This document shows positions 23,301 through 34,438 of a stretch of 64,000 bases of DNA, one piece after another (positions within the stretch are counted from its first letter, which is position 1; each line of letters begins with the position of its first letter). The notes beneath the pieces were generated by a model. That model made no database searches, was not told the origin of the DNA, and saw only the letters and a list, made by a program, of their open reading frames with translations. The translations under genes and the position numbers were made by a program. Source of the DNA: Liolophura sinensis (Eukaryota; Mollusca; Polyplacophora; Chitonida; Chitonidae); NCBI RefSeq assembly GCF_032854445.1, contig NC_088307.1, forward strand, positions 17,808,017 through 17,872,016, read 5' to 3'.

Positions 23301-26300
23301 ACTTCCAGTAAATCTAGGTATTCGCCTCACTCTCCGCGTCTTCTGACACATTTCAGCTAACAGAAAACGTTGTGTAACGTTATACACAACCAAACCAATG
23401 TCGTAAAGAATTGCGAGAACTCTGCCTTCTCAGTGACTAACGGACAAGAAATCAAGCTATAGCCTTGCAACATGGCGACGAGAGGTGCCGTCGCAGCTTT
23501 TGTTTGCTTTTTCTGTATTGGATGCCTTGCACATTCTGAACCTAAATACTTCTATCTATGGACACTATTGGCAATGTACATTCGTTGTCAGTATAACTGA
23601 TCAAAGAATTTCTTTACCTCTAACAAGGTTTATTCTGTATGTTAAATATTTTGTGTTCCAGGCCCAGTGGCAGTATTCCCGAAGCGGGTCACGTGTCTCG
23701 ATCGACCGGGGAGCAATATCAAGGTAACTTGTCCCAGAGGTGAGGTTATCATGAACTTGAAGGTCAAGGTTGGAAAGAGCTCAGCTGATCCGGGTTCCTC
23801 AAAACGCTGCACATCGAATCGGAAACACGACTGTATGGGATTAACACCGGAAGTCGTAGCTCAAACAAACAACTGTTACTTCCGGAACCAATGCTCGGTC
23901 CAACTGAGCCCCCTGATGCCAATCACCAACTCTGAAAATCGCTCCTGTCTTGCCAGGACGCCGGATTATGCCATACTGGAGTCGTGGGACTGCATCTGTG
24001 AAAGTAATTCCTCCACATTCTCCCTCTTTCACCCTCTTTCACCCTCTTTCATTTTGATCATTTTGATTTAGTTTGCAAGATCTTTAACGCTGTAAATGGA
24101 CGAATTGTCCATGTATTCACCGCCGGTCATGTTTACGGATGCAGGAAACCGCAATGGTTGCATTTGGGACGTAAGGGGAGATTTTCTACTCTACAACAGA
24201 GAGGACGAGTTATTGGAAGTCTTAAATTGTGATACACATCCAGATGCATGTCTAGATGATAGGGGAGTGTACGTTGCTTTTGAGAAGGAGTCCATAGTTT
24301 CTTTCATTTTATCCCGTTCCCAAGTGTGTGCATCCGCCAAAGTTTCAACTAATGCCCTTAACAAAAATCACGCTTCGCAAACGCTTGGCAATTGCAGTCT
24401 GCGTCCCATCTTCATGATACATATTAATTCCCATGGCATTGTTGAACTAATTCATTAAATATAAATTCCGTTGTGTTTTTTATTTAACCACTTCAGATCA
24501 AATCTTATTTGCCCTTTAAAATCAAGAAATGTGATATACACGGCGACAAATTCGCTCAGTGCATTACTCTGGACGAAAGAGCTTTATTTCATGTCAAGTT
24601 GAAATGTAAAATTTAACACTAAGCCAATCGCTTATCGGTTCTTTTTTCTTGGACAGGATCTTTGAAATACGTCTGCGATGCCATGGAAAGTGACCAGCTC
24701 GTAAAGAAAAGCGAAGGCCGACTTGTCAGCCACCGGAGCTACCCTTGGTTCTACCCGAAGCACGGAAACGACCGTTACTGTCGAGTGTCCTTTGCCCAGC
24801 AGCCCAGCTATAAATTGACCTTGTGGTCGGATGATATCGACCTTGACCCGGACGGCCACGACAACGTGTCCTTGTACAACGTGACGTCAGAGGACAGCCA
24901 GGCTATCGGCGAGCCGCTGATGTACTCCACGCAGGGCTTCAACGAGACTATAACCTCGTCAACCATACAGCTCGTCTTCTTCATCAATCAGAAGACGAAG
25001 GCGGGACGAGGATTTATAATCAACTACAAATGTGAGTGCTTAAGCCATGGTGTTGTTGCTGCTCCTATTAAAACATTCTATAAACAGTTTAAAAGGACCT
25101 TAACCAACGTAAATTGACAAGAGGCTGTGTTTTCACTTCCTATGCTTTAGTCCTTTCTGTTAGAACCTATTTTGCTCCGAACGATTCTCTTTATCTGCTT
25201 GTTCCATCTTACTGTGGATCATTATATATATTACAAGAGAACAATTGTTAATCTGGCTTGGACCCGATTCGCAAAAACCAAGGGACGTTACTCTGTTTTG
25301 CCCATTTTAAAAGCTTAATTGTCAGATTTCACATAGATACCAGTAATGAGAAATTGTAACCATTCAATGAACAACGAAGTGTCCCATGAATGTTAGCCTT
25401 TGTAAGTTGTAGGAATGGAGGAAGTCGTTAAAGTAACGGTGCCCTCTTTTGGTGAACGCAGTGACAATTAACGATTGAATGGTAGCGAGGAATTGTAGGG
25501 AAGAGAGTAGAGAAATCCCAAGTGGATACGCTTTTACATGATATGTGCGCATGAGCGTCAAGTTCTTTCCTTGGGACCTTTTGATTCGCTGAGGATGAGC
25601 ATTCAGTTCATTAAGATGTGATCATTTAGTTTATTAAGATGTGAACATTCAGTTAATTAGCATGTAAGCAGTCGGTTCATTAACATGTGAACATTCAGTT
25701 CACTAAGATGTGAACATTTCGTTCATTAACATGTGAGCATTCGGTGTATTAACATGTGAAGATTCAGTTCATTAACAAGTGAACATTTCCTTTATTAACA
25801 TGTGAGCATTCAGTTCATTAACATGAGAACATTCCGCTCATTAACATGTGAACATTCAGTTCACTAAGATGTGAACATTTCGTTCATTAACATGTGAGCA
25901 TTCGGTGTATTAACATGTGAAGATTCAGTTCATTAACAAGTGAACATTTCCTTTATTAACATGTGAGCATTCAGCTCATTAACATGTGAACATTCAGCTC
26001 ATTAACACGTGAACATTCAGTTCATTAACGTGTGAACATAAAGTTTATTAACATGCTTCGCGTCACATCAAACACTGAAACTAGATTCATACAATTTTCC
26101 CTATTCCGAAATACTTAGACTTCTTGTGTAACTGCATGGTTTGTTAATGTTTTCTCTATAGGGACGGCCATTGACAGCAATGGGGAGACAACTCCAGGAA
26201 CAGGTAATAACTAATCTATTACTTGTCATCTGAGCTAATTCCTTCCTATAAAATTCGGCTTTTGCATTCACTGAAGCCCTTCTGTGTTGTGAAATTTCAA

Positions 26301-26996
26301 AAATCTTTCAAAATAATTATGTGATAGAAATTTCCCAACGATTGCTGATAAACATAACTTTTATGATAAACATAAGCGCTTTTTTTCGTTTTCCCTCGGC
26401 GTATTCTTTCCCTCCACCCGTGAAACTGCCACAGTAGTACATGTAGTATTGAGTATGAGTTAAACAGTTAAATAAATAAACAAATAAAGTCGACGAATTC
26501 CTAATTTTGGAACATGTATGTTTGCTTAACATGTGTGACCATTACTACCGTACCACGTCATGGCTCCGCAATGGTCAAGCGAGAAAATCTGATACGTGAC
26601 TTCTCTAGTATGTGCTGCCGTCGTATAAGTGAAATATTCTTGAGTACGGCGTAAAACACCAATCAAATAAATAAATAAATAAATAAATGTAGTATGTGAC
26701 GTCACCGGTATGTGATGGTCCCTATATCCCGGAAGCTGACATAATTCTGATTTGTATAGTTCCAGTTCACGTAGGATGCCGATGAGGTTCAATAAATGTT
26801 ATTTATTTGTACTTAATCCTCAGATGATTGTAAAGACAAAAAACGCAGAAGGAATGGTAATAAAGGCAAGAAAGAAAGGAAAATGATGAATCGAAAAGGA
26901 AAAGGAAAGAACAGAAAGAAAAAACGCCGAAACCGAGGTAAAAAAGCCAGAAATCGTAGAAGGAAGTCTGGAAGGCATCAGGAACAAGAACAATAG
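20288..26996 (+). CDS. Secreted SUEL-lectin-like and CUB domain protein with polybasic tail, five exons (whole gene span)
   Basis: Joining 20288-20336, 23662-24003, 24657-25031, 26162-26203 and 26824-26996 gives one frame of about 326 residues, with every junction GT-AG and in phase 1. Order: signal peptide (about 1-17); lectin-like domain (about 24-130) with nine cysteines and the signatures CPRGEVI and NQCSVQL; CUB domain (about 138-255); short Gly/Thr linker; C-terminal tail of about 56 residues, mostly Lys/Arg/Asn/Gly. Rhamnose-binding lectin domains bind L-rhamnose or galactose, and CUB domains mediate extracellular contacts. The basic tail suggests binding to polyanions (inference). All-phase-1 symmetry is typical of shuffled extracellular modules. 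Poly(A) signal AATAAA at 27125. Confidence 0.85.
20537..20805 (-). mobile_element. SINE family 1, near full-length, reverse
   Basis: TTTATTTATTTGATTGATG, CCGACGGCGGCCGGCATTAT, GGTGGGAGGAAAATG, AACCAGCATGAGCTGGACTT and the reversed tRNA head GCTGCGCTAGCACGTTAACC are all present. Confidence 0.88.
20962..21000 (+). mobile_element. SINE family 2, 5' fragment
   Basis: TTGAGTGAGTGAGTGTTTGG then GGTTTAACGTCGTA, after which the similarity stops. Confidence 0.65.
21350..22070. repeat. Imperfect tandem array, unit about 47 bp, about 13 copies
   Basis: The unit CTTCATTATGGTATC, then TGTACGCTGAGATACTGG, then ACATGACTTAAATA is repeated with variants such as GGGCGTGGCTGAGGTG. The copies at about 21740-21930 are nearly identical; the outer ones are decayed. 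It is intronic with no function visible. Confidence 0.9.
23020..23206. mobile_element. Two SINE family 1 fragments joined head to head
   Basis: A reverse-orientation tail (TTGATTGTTGTTTAACGCCG, TTCACTTATTCTATGG) abuts a forward body and tail (AAGTGGGAAGGTCTG, CCTGCGGATGGTCGTGGG, AAACACCAATCAAATAAAT). Confidence 0.75.
23662..24003 (+). CDS. Exon 2: SUEL-type lectin-like domain
   Basis: One exon of 114 residues after acceptor TTGTGTTCCAG, ending at donor AAA/GTAATT. Visible motifs are VTCLDRPG, IKVTCPRGEVI, CYFRNQCSV, RSCLA and WDCICE. The first half with CPxGxVI and the second with N-x-CSV match the galactose/rhamnose-binding lectin pattern. The family's usual YGR motif is not obvious, so sugar binding is uncertain. 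Confidence 0.8.
24657..25031 (+). CDS. Exon 3: CUB domain
   Basis: The exon of about 124 residues has acceptor TTGGACAG and donor AAAT/GTGAGT. CUB hallmarks visible are an early Cys (YVCDAM), Gly-rich SHRSYPWFYP in place of the usual SPNYP, YCRVSF, hydrophobic LTLWSDDIDL, DNVSLYN, and the terminal GFIINYKC. One NVS and one NET sequon are present. The aromatic/Asp cluster suggests that calcium binding is possible but not shown. Confidence 0.85.
25590..26060. repeat. 23-bp minisatellite with 161-bp higher-order units
   Basis: The unit CATTCAGTTCATTAACATGT plus GAA is repeated about 20 times in intron 3 of the lectin/CUB gene. A block of seven variant units starting CACTAAGATG at 25701 recurs almost exactly at 25862, 161 bp (7 x 23) later. 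Confidence 0.92.
26162..26203 (+). CDS. Exon 4: short Gly/Thr linker
   Basis: A 42-base exon with acceptor CTCTATAG and donor ACAG/GTAATA, phase 1 on both sides, encoding TAIDSNGETTPGT. It is short, but both neighbours need exactly this phase. Confidence 0.65.
26625..26690 (+). mobile_element. SINE family 1, 3' tail only
   Basis: GTCGTATAAGTGAAATATTC, TTGAGTACGGCGTAAAACAC and an AATA-repeat tail. It lies in the last intron of the lectin/CUB gene. Confidence 0.88.
26824..26996 (+). CDS. Exon 5: polybasic tail and stop
   Basis: Acceptor AATCCTCAG. The exon encodes DCKDKKRRR, KGKKERK, NRKKKRRNRGKK and RNRRRKSGRH clusters, then EQEQ and a TAG stop. More than half of the residues are Lys or Arg. 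It looks like a heparin- or mineral-binding tail; several dibasic sites make proteolytic release also possible. Confidence 0.75.
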
Positions 26997-27124
26997 CGTC
27001 AGAGACTAAAACAGGCTACTTCTGCAGTTTATATGCTATATATGATTAAAGATATATAACTGTGTAAAAATGGGGGTAAAACTTTTGTACGAAACAATAG
27101 AAGACAACTTTTTGTCAAATGAGA

Positions 27125-27130
27125 AATAAA
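27125..27130 (+). terminator. Candidate polyadenylation signal of the lectin/CUB gene
   Basis: AATAAA about 130 bases after the stop codon. Confidence 0.6.
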
Positions 27131-28847
27131 TCAGAACTCACGCACGGATAATTTCTGTTCGTGGGCTCCTTTTATATAGCCTTTATTTTGTAATCTTTCG
27201 GACCACAGTAAGCCGTGACGTATACTGTGAACCATTTAGTGCATACAACAATTTGACAGATAAATAACTGTATGTGTGTATATATATGCAATGTAATCAG
27301 ATTAGCGAATTACACGTGCAAGAGAAAGTGCTTTTGATGGGAGCGTGCAGTGCTGAATGGGCTCATATCAACAGTTCAAAATGGACGATATAATATAGAC
27401 ATGTGCTTGAATAAATAGGAAAATCGACTTTTCTATCTATCTAAGAACAATATTTTGGAAAATTACCTAAAATTATACAGCTAAATATGCAAATAGGATT
27501 ACAGATGTTTTTGTCTCTTGGAGTAAAGGCTGAGACTGATGATATAAAGACACACTACTTAATTAAATCTCCGGCTCTCATTAATAAAGCAACCCACATG
27601 TTCCATAATTATTTCATTAGATTTTGCGTTTGTGTTCAGCATTTTCATACCACAAGCACATTTTGGAGAATCAGAAAGGAGATTGTCAAATAGATCGCCA
27701 TTGAGATTACTGCAGCCATTTTGTGGGCTCTGGAATCCTTATTCACTTATTAGGCTACAGGTAGGTGTCCCGGATGCAACTCCGAAGATTGATCATTGAT
27801 ATGACAATTAAATCAATGTCGAGTTAACAACCTGCGTTGTCTGTATTCTGCCTTGATGTATAACCCATAATAGTCATTAATCATGTCTTGGGCAAAGTAC
27901 GAGTTACTTTTTTTTGCATAAACATTGCATTTACAGGAGTAGATGTATTCAGATGTTTCACTCATTATTTCAAGCTGACAACTGTTGCCATTAAACACTG
28001 TATTGTCACCCTTCTTTGCGAAAGCACACTCAAATGGACAAATGCTTTGTAATGTGTGATAATACACTTCTATGACATTAACCAATAAAGCTCATGTCCT
28101 GAAACAAAACAAAAAGAATATAAAGTCTGTGAATGAAACACTTCGTCCCTACAGGTTTGACTTCTGGTTACCGCATTGATCACACATTATAATATAGAAA
28201 GACTGAAGCGTAAAGAGTAAAACCAGAACTGCCGGGTCCATCAACATAATCCAGGTTTATGCAGGAATACAATATATATAGAAAAGAAAGATAGAGCATA
28301 CAGAACAAGAAGGGACTGGACCCGATCTGTTACTAGCAGAACGGTTGCCTATTTTGTCATTATAGCTAATACAGGTGTCAAGCAGCTGCCAGTGCGGGTT
28401 GCAGCATCGTTCAGAAATGTACTCCCGTTTTAAAGGTGAAGAAAACATATAAAAGATCCGTTGAAGGAGCGCGAAAAGTTAGTTGTAACTGTGGTCGTCC
28501 ATATTTTTTCTTTAAAGAAAAAATGACATAATATTTTTATAAATATTAGTATTACCTTTTGGTAACTATTTTCTTTGCGTAATAAATGTTATAAATGACG
28601 ATTTAAGACACGATTAATGCTGGCCGCTGATCTCCCATACAAGCTGGTTTTCCAGTCACATATATAGCTTAAGCCCTGTACTATGAAAGCCGGATAAGGC
28701 CAATTTCGTATCATCGTACATGGTATCTTGGGAAGTCGATGAAACGAAGCGATAGCACGATGGTGCGAAGCGATGATACAGGTCTTTGTCCAGAACTTTG
28801 TATTTGTTTTTTTAGCGTAGAGCGTTTATCCTTAAGCGTGAGCACAT

Positions 28848-28990
28848 TTATTATTTATTTATTTGATTGACGTTTTAGGCCGTACTCATGAATATTTCAC
28901 TTATACGACGGCGGGCAGTGCCCGGGGAAAACCCACGACCATCCACAGGTTGCTGACAGACCTTCCCACTTACGACCGGAGAGGAATGTA
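28848..28990 (-). mobile_element. SINE family 1, partial reverse copy
   Basis: ATTTATTTATTTGATTGACG, TTTCACTTATACGACGGCGG, ACCCACGACCATCCACAGGT and CCTTCCCACTTACGACCGG. Confidence 0.85.
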
Positions 28991-29159
28991 ATGCTTAAGC
29001 CATGGTGATAGGGGGCATGTAAGTTGTCACTATGTAAGCCGTTAATTACACGAACAGTTTGAATAAACTCCATCGATGGTAAGTTGACAAGAGACCGGAT
29101 TTCCACGGTTACACATTGCAAACTACCACACCGTTTTCGTTAATTTTGCTCATACAAAC

Positions 29160-29290
29160 GCCTAATACAGGCACACGTACATACAGACATACCTAAATAC
29201 AGACATACAGACATACCTAAATACAGACATACAGACATGCATACAAACATACATACACACATACATACATACATGCATACACAGATACGT
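29160..29290. repeat. Degenerate ACAT/ACAG microsatellite
   Basis: Repeats of ACATACAGACATACCTAAAT and simpler CATA units, seen directly. Confidence 0.88.
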
Positions 29291-31237
29291 ACATAAATTT
29301 TTTTCCTTGAAATTCAGATAATCTTAATCCTAATAGATTTTCTGATTTTCACCCTGCTGTAACCCCATTCTTAACCCCTTGCTTATGAACACGGAAAATG
29401 TCTGGCGCAAAGTGCTTCACAAACAGCATCAAACGCAATATGAAGCTAAACAACGATTCAGTATATTTAATGGCTTGTCCTGTTTCTTTAATGTGTACAT
29501 AAAAACACCGTTATTTGTCCCCTGCTTAGATGGTTATATAGTTCAATTTTCCAGCGGATTTTTATACAATTTTGAGTTAGGGTCAAGTATCAAGACCCTG
29601 AGGTAATAGTTTTTTTGTGGATACGAGAGAGTAAACAGCAAGTGTTGTAGTAGGGGAGGTACCTCGATGAGTTTGTCGGCTTGGTGCAGACAAAATCAAC
29701 CTGAGTTTTTCTTCTCGTGCGATGTTTGTGTGAAATGTTTATAATATTTGCAGGTGTCAAGTGATTTTCAATGTTGTAATTCTCAAACCGCAAACCATAC
29801 CCCTACAGTTTCTTAGTTTAAACACATTTTCGCCGATATGACTGAATTACTACCGAATGGGCGTAATATTGATTCTTACAGTTGGGATGCTCGAGTTCAG
29901 GTCTACCTACCTCCTGAATAATTCTTTTTTCTATCACGCCAGTTCAGAATCAATAATTTTTAAATCGTTATTTCTAACGTTATTGGGGAAATACGTCATT
30001 CTGATTAAAATATACAGATCCTATGTTTTCTGAAGACAGTATTTAGATGAAATTTAAGTTTCCCCAAAATAACCAGAGCGAACTTCCTTGTGCAATATTC
30101 TATGTAGTCTCATTCCTCGTACATTTTAATTAATGACAGCTTTTCAGCCATTTGCTTGTATTTGTGTAACGATTTGATTAATGCCGCCTTGCCAGCAAAA
30201 GAATTACAATTGTAATGTTTAAACTGTATGATGTATAAAATGAATATATCCATGCTCTGTGCAGGAGTGGTATAATGATCTAGGTCTAGTAGCGTCATCT
30301 CTTCATCCAAATGATATCAAAAGGCAAACTCCCTTTAGTGATAGCTAGTAGAAAAGCTGAAGAATATACTCGTTGATTCGAAGTGTTCAGAGGTAACACT
30401 TCATTGTGCATGACTGAGCATCTCAAATAATAAGTAACATAATGATATGTACATTTTATATGTACAAATTAATATTAACCTGATCAATGGAGAAAAGCAA
30501 TCCTTAATGGGTTAAGACAACATTAAAACCGCAGAATACCAGTAAAATAGGCGCTCTATACAGTTTTCTGTCATCGTTGGTTTTTCTCATTCTAAAGCAG
30601 ACTACAGCAATTTTTTTTTTTTATGAATTTGCAGCATATATACAAATCAAGAGAAACCGATCTCTAGCGGTGTATGGGTTTGAACGTCCCAAGTGCTTAA
30701 ACATTTTGAAAATAGCCTCAAGATGACCGCTAAAACAGCACAAGTATACAGCGGTGCCGCGATCTGGATCCTGACACTGCACGGGCTGAACAGTCACTTA
30801 TGTATTATTGGGGGAGAAAGGCTAAGAATCACGCCAAGCATAATCTGTACCTGTTCAGGGAGCAATAACTTGGTCAAACCTGCTTGGGTGGCACGCCATC
30901 ACAAAGATTTAGTAAAAAAAAAGTGAGGAATATAGGTAATATAATGTAGGCATAAAATAGGATATTTCTGATAGAATGACAGAAAAAAAAACAAACAAAC
31001 GAGCCTTTTTTAGTTTTCTACATCTTTCTATTTCGACTGCATGCAGATGCGAACGTGTTGTGATTAACAGCCAATGGATGAAGTATAACAGTTCCTCCTT
31101 TATATACATGTTTCCAGGGTTATCCAAGTGACCAGCTTTTCCCTGGAACCGCGCGTATTCTCGGGGGACAACGCGTTGACAGCCGCATGCATGCAGTCGG
31201 CAAAGATGAAGAAATTTTGAGAAATGTTTGCTCGTTT

Positions 31238-31521
31238 TGGTTATTCCAATACAATATTCAAAATATTAATCTGTTAATTATAACAGAAAGTCTGTTGTCT
31301 GTGTGAATGTAGAATCTAGAATGTATTCTGATATTTCACCAGATTATTCTGTTAAATATAACACACATACTCTATTAGGTCAACATAAAAATTCTATTAG
31401 ACAAACAGGATGTTGTGTTCACTATGACAGAATATTGTGTTATAATAAAAGAATGCATTCTAGTATCACTCAAAAAAAAGACTTCCCGTTAATATTGACA
31501 GATTAATTTTTTGAGTGTATC
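31238..31521. mobile_element. MITE-like element with long terminal inverted repeats
   Basis: The left end (AATATTAATCTGTTAATTAT, AACAGAAAGTCTGTTGTCTG) is the inverse of the right end (CTCAAAAAAAAGACTTCCCG, TTAATATTGACAGATTAATT, TTTTGAGTGTAT) over roughly 60 bases, with mismatches. The interior is AT-rich without coding capacity. The same family is at 33493-33751 and, degraded, 3230-3440. Confidence 0.65.
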
Positions 31522-33492
31522 ATATATTCGTCTAATGAAACAAAATTCACGTAGTTCCAAATGTTGGATTTATTTCAGATCATTACTTAAACGAAAACAG
31601 CCTAGTCCAATTACATGTTTCAGTAAAAGTTTGTATGATAAATGTATACCCGTCATATATACCCCTGTATTCTGTTACAGGCGGACATATGGTATGACAT
31701 GAACGGTAACAAACAGTATTCTCCCAGATAAATGCCCCCCCCACCCCCCGGGTACAAAAGAATCCATTGTTAAATTGTATGTATATATATAGATATACAG
31801 TATTTTGCTGTAATTTACGACAAAAAAAGTACCATAAATATACTTTACGAAAACAAATGCCGTAGATCTACACAAACTACTGCGCAAAGAAAATATAACT
31901 GCTGTAGGCTGATTTTAGACGGGTTTTAGACTGGTTTTTGGTAAAAGAAACGTACGATACTGTGCTTTATATACTCCGCTTTGCTTACGTACCAGCGAAA
32001 TTGGTCGTAAATTTACAGTCAAAAAGGAGCTTTTTCTCTACAGAAAAATACACTGTAGCCAAAACTCTTTTTTTTAGTCAATTTACCAAATTCTTTTAAT
32101 AAAAAAATTAATTTTAAATGACACATGCAACAAAATTAATACAAAATTTGATGTAATTTTCCTGTTTTGGAGTATGTAAACCTATGACACACTGCTGTAT
32201 TAGCGAAGTATTTGCACAGAAATTTATTTACAGTTTCTAAAACACTAAAATAACATATGCAAATTATGACACATTCTGAAATGTTTCAAAAGTTACATGG
32301 TATGTTAAAATCTGAATTTCCTGGCAAGTGAGCTTAACAGGCTTGAATGGGGAATCCAGGTCAGAAAATTGCATTGCGGTTTTCACGCAAACTAACTTAT
32401 AACTAAAGAAAGAGGCAGTACCCTTTTGGTTAGGTTTCCCAGCGATAACGATGCTATAATAAATTTGTTTACAGTTTGACATCTTTAACCTTTAACTGAT
32501 GTTTGATTCAACGGCTTTTTAGGGAATCCAAGGTTGATTATATGCTGCCCTTTAGTTTGTATGTTTTTTGCTTTTTTTTTTTTTTTGCTTTTTTTTCTTT
32601 ATGGTTTATGACAACCAAAGCGTAACAAACAGTCATGCATGAAGCGTCTTCTATAGTAAACAGAGAAAAATCACCACATATTTTCAGTATTATGGTATTC
32701 ACGTGAGATGACACGCAAATGTGTATAGTATCGACCAAGTCATATATGCACCTATCTAGTGAATACATGGAAAACTGTCCTAAAATCATAGAAATTACTC
32801 TCTAAACAGCATTTGCGAACAAAATATACACAAGATGTAAGGCACAGTCACATGTAGACATTAACTGTAGCAAAATCTTCACTTATAGGCGCATTACTTT
32901 GTACCTTGCATACACCTCTTTGTGTACCTACACTTTAAACGTGTACTAAATAGTGATACATGTGGTACCCATCTCGTACACATCAGGTGTATATGTACAA
33001 AACATAACGTATTTACTTTCTGAGAACAAGGATAATCTTGTCAGTTTGAGCGAAACCAGTGGTTTGTATTATATAACTTGTTTAACTGGCCGCCTATATT
33101 CAGCCATCTGTAAATACACGCATACTACTTTGCCTGTCGCTAGTTACATGTGACACGTCAAGCTTTACATACTAATATATTGGACGTCCATGCTATTGCA
33201 AAAAAAAAAAATACTCCATTGCCTCGGGTGACGTCATAATTGTAAAAAAAAAAAAGTAAAAGCCTGTATACGAGAAGGAGGTTATAGTTGTGAGAGTAAG
33301 GGTTAATTTTTATCCCAGTTTGCTCTATTAAGCCAGCTAGTTCAACGAGAGCATAAATTCACACAAGGAAGTAAATATACCTTGAAGGGTTCTGACCCAA
33401 ATATGTCTTCTCGTGTTAAGTTTAGATATTTACACACAGCAAATAGCAAAAGATCGCAAATACATATGCTATGGCTTATACGTTAACACAAA

Positions 33493-33751
33493 ATGCACTC
33501 AAAAAATGAGTCTGGTAATTTTTAAAAGTCTTTTGTTTGAGTAATGTTAGAATCTATTCTGTTATTGCAATACATTGTTATATTAATATAACACACGCAT
33601 TCTTAGAATTCAACGTAAAGATTCAAGTAGAGTAACAGGATATTATGTTGATAAGAACAGAATATTATGTTTTAATAGCAGGATACATTCTAGAATCACT
33701 CACATAACATACTTTCTGTTAAAATTAACAGTTTAATTTTTTTAGTGTAGA
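33493..33751. mobile_element. MITE-like element, second copy
   Basis: The left GCACTCAAAAAATGAG pairs with the right TTTAATTTTTTTAGTGTAG. The interior shares ATATAACACACGCATTC and TTCAACGTAAAGATTC with the 31 kb copy. Confidence 0.65.
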
Positions 33752-34017
33752 ACTGGAAAGCGGCCCATGATAATGCGAACTTCCGTCACGGCTAAATGTA
33801 AACATTGACGCAAGGGGCATTACTCTGCATATCCGTCCTTGTGGAATCTGTCCACTTGTTTTAACAAAGCCTGGGCCCTAATTCCAATTACCACCAAAAT
33901 TTCATGGATTATTGTCCTTGACCCAAATCCTGTGCACGAGATTTCAACTTAACAACTTACAGTTGCTGGTAATCAGAAATACAAACAAATAAACGCTTGC
34001 TGAAACAAAATTTTTGT

Positions 34018-34085
34018 GGTCGTCATATGACTGAAAAATTGTTGCGTACGACGTTAAACCCCAAGCACTCACTCACTCACCCAAA
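34018..34085 (-). mobile_element. SINE family 2, reverse 5' fragment
   Basis: GTCGTCATATGACTGAAAAA, TTGTTGCGTACGACGTTAAA and CCCCAAGCACTCACTCACTC are the exact reverse of the family 2 start. Confidence 0.8.
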
Positions 34086-34286
34086 CAAACTTTTCTGGTC
34101 GGGTTTCATTACAAGACGTGAGCATATGTGCACTTTTTAAAACAGTGTCGCATGAACAGAAGTATATAAAAGATGTTTGGAAATGAATTACTGTACATCG
34201 GACAAGAATAATTGTTCTCTAAGTGAAGGCCAGCGACAGTTATGACACTGTGCTTGTATGACGTATTGCATGATGTGGCAATGAGG

Positions 34287-34438
34287 TTATGAGGTCTGAA
34301 GGCAATAGTCTGACCCCGGTAGTTGGCTGTACTTCAGTATCATGTTAGACACCGTTGTGTCTGAGCTGTTAAGTAATACACTGAAGTCTGGGTCGGTGCT
34401 GATGCTCACCAACGGATGCTGAGAGAAATCGGAAGATC
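34287..34438 (-). CDS. Exon 4 of the membrane protein and stop
   Basis: Acceptor TTATTTTTTCCAG. The frame fits phase 1 and runs 49 residues (HPLVSISTDPDFSVLLNSS, SNMILKYSQLPGSDYCLQTS) to TAA, with an NSS sequon. The alternating hydrophobic pattern suggests a beta-rich extracellular domain. Confidence 0.75.

Larger units (their letters stand above)
20337..23661 (+). other. Intron 1 of the lectin/CUB gene
   Basis: It contains a full reverse SINE (20537-20805), a family 2 SINE start (20962-21000), the 47-bp-type tandem array (21350-22070) and a SINE pair at 23020-23206. A hydrophobic ORF beginning at 23472 is a weak alternative first exon. Confidence 0.6.
27131..34286. other. Intergenic region with repeats, no gene seen
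   Basis: No exon series could be built in either strand. It holds a SINE fragment (28848-28990), a dispersed repeat (28988-29150), an ACATACAGACAT-type microsatellite (29160-29290), two TIR elements (31238-31521 and 33493-33751) and a reverse SINE family 2 fragment (34018-34085). The 3' UTR of the membrane-protein gene should lie in the last few hundred bases. Confidence 0.5.
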
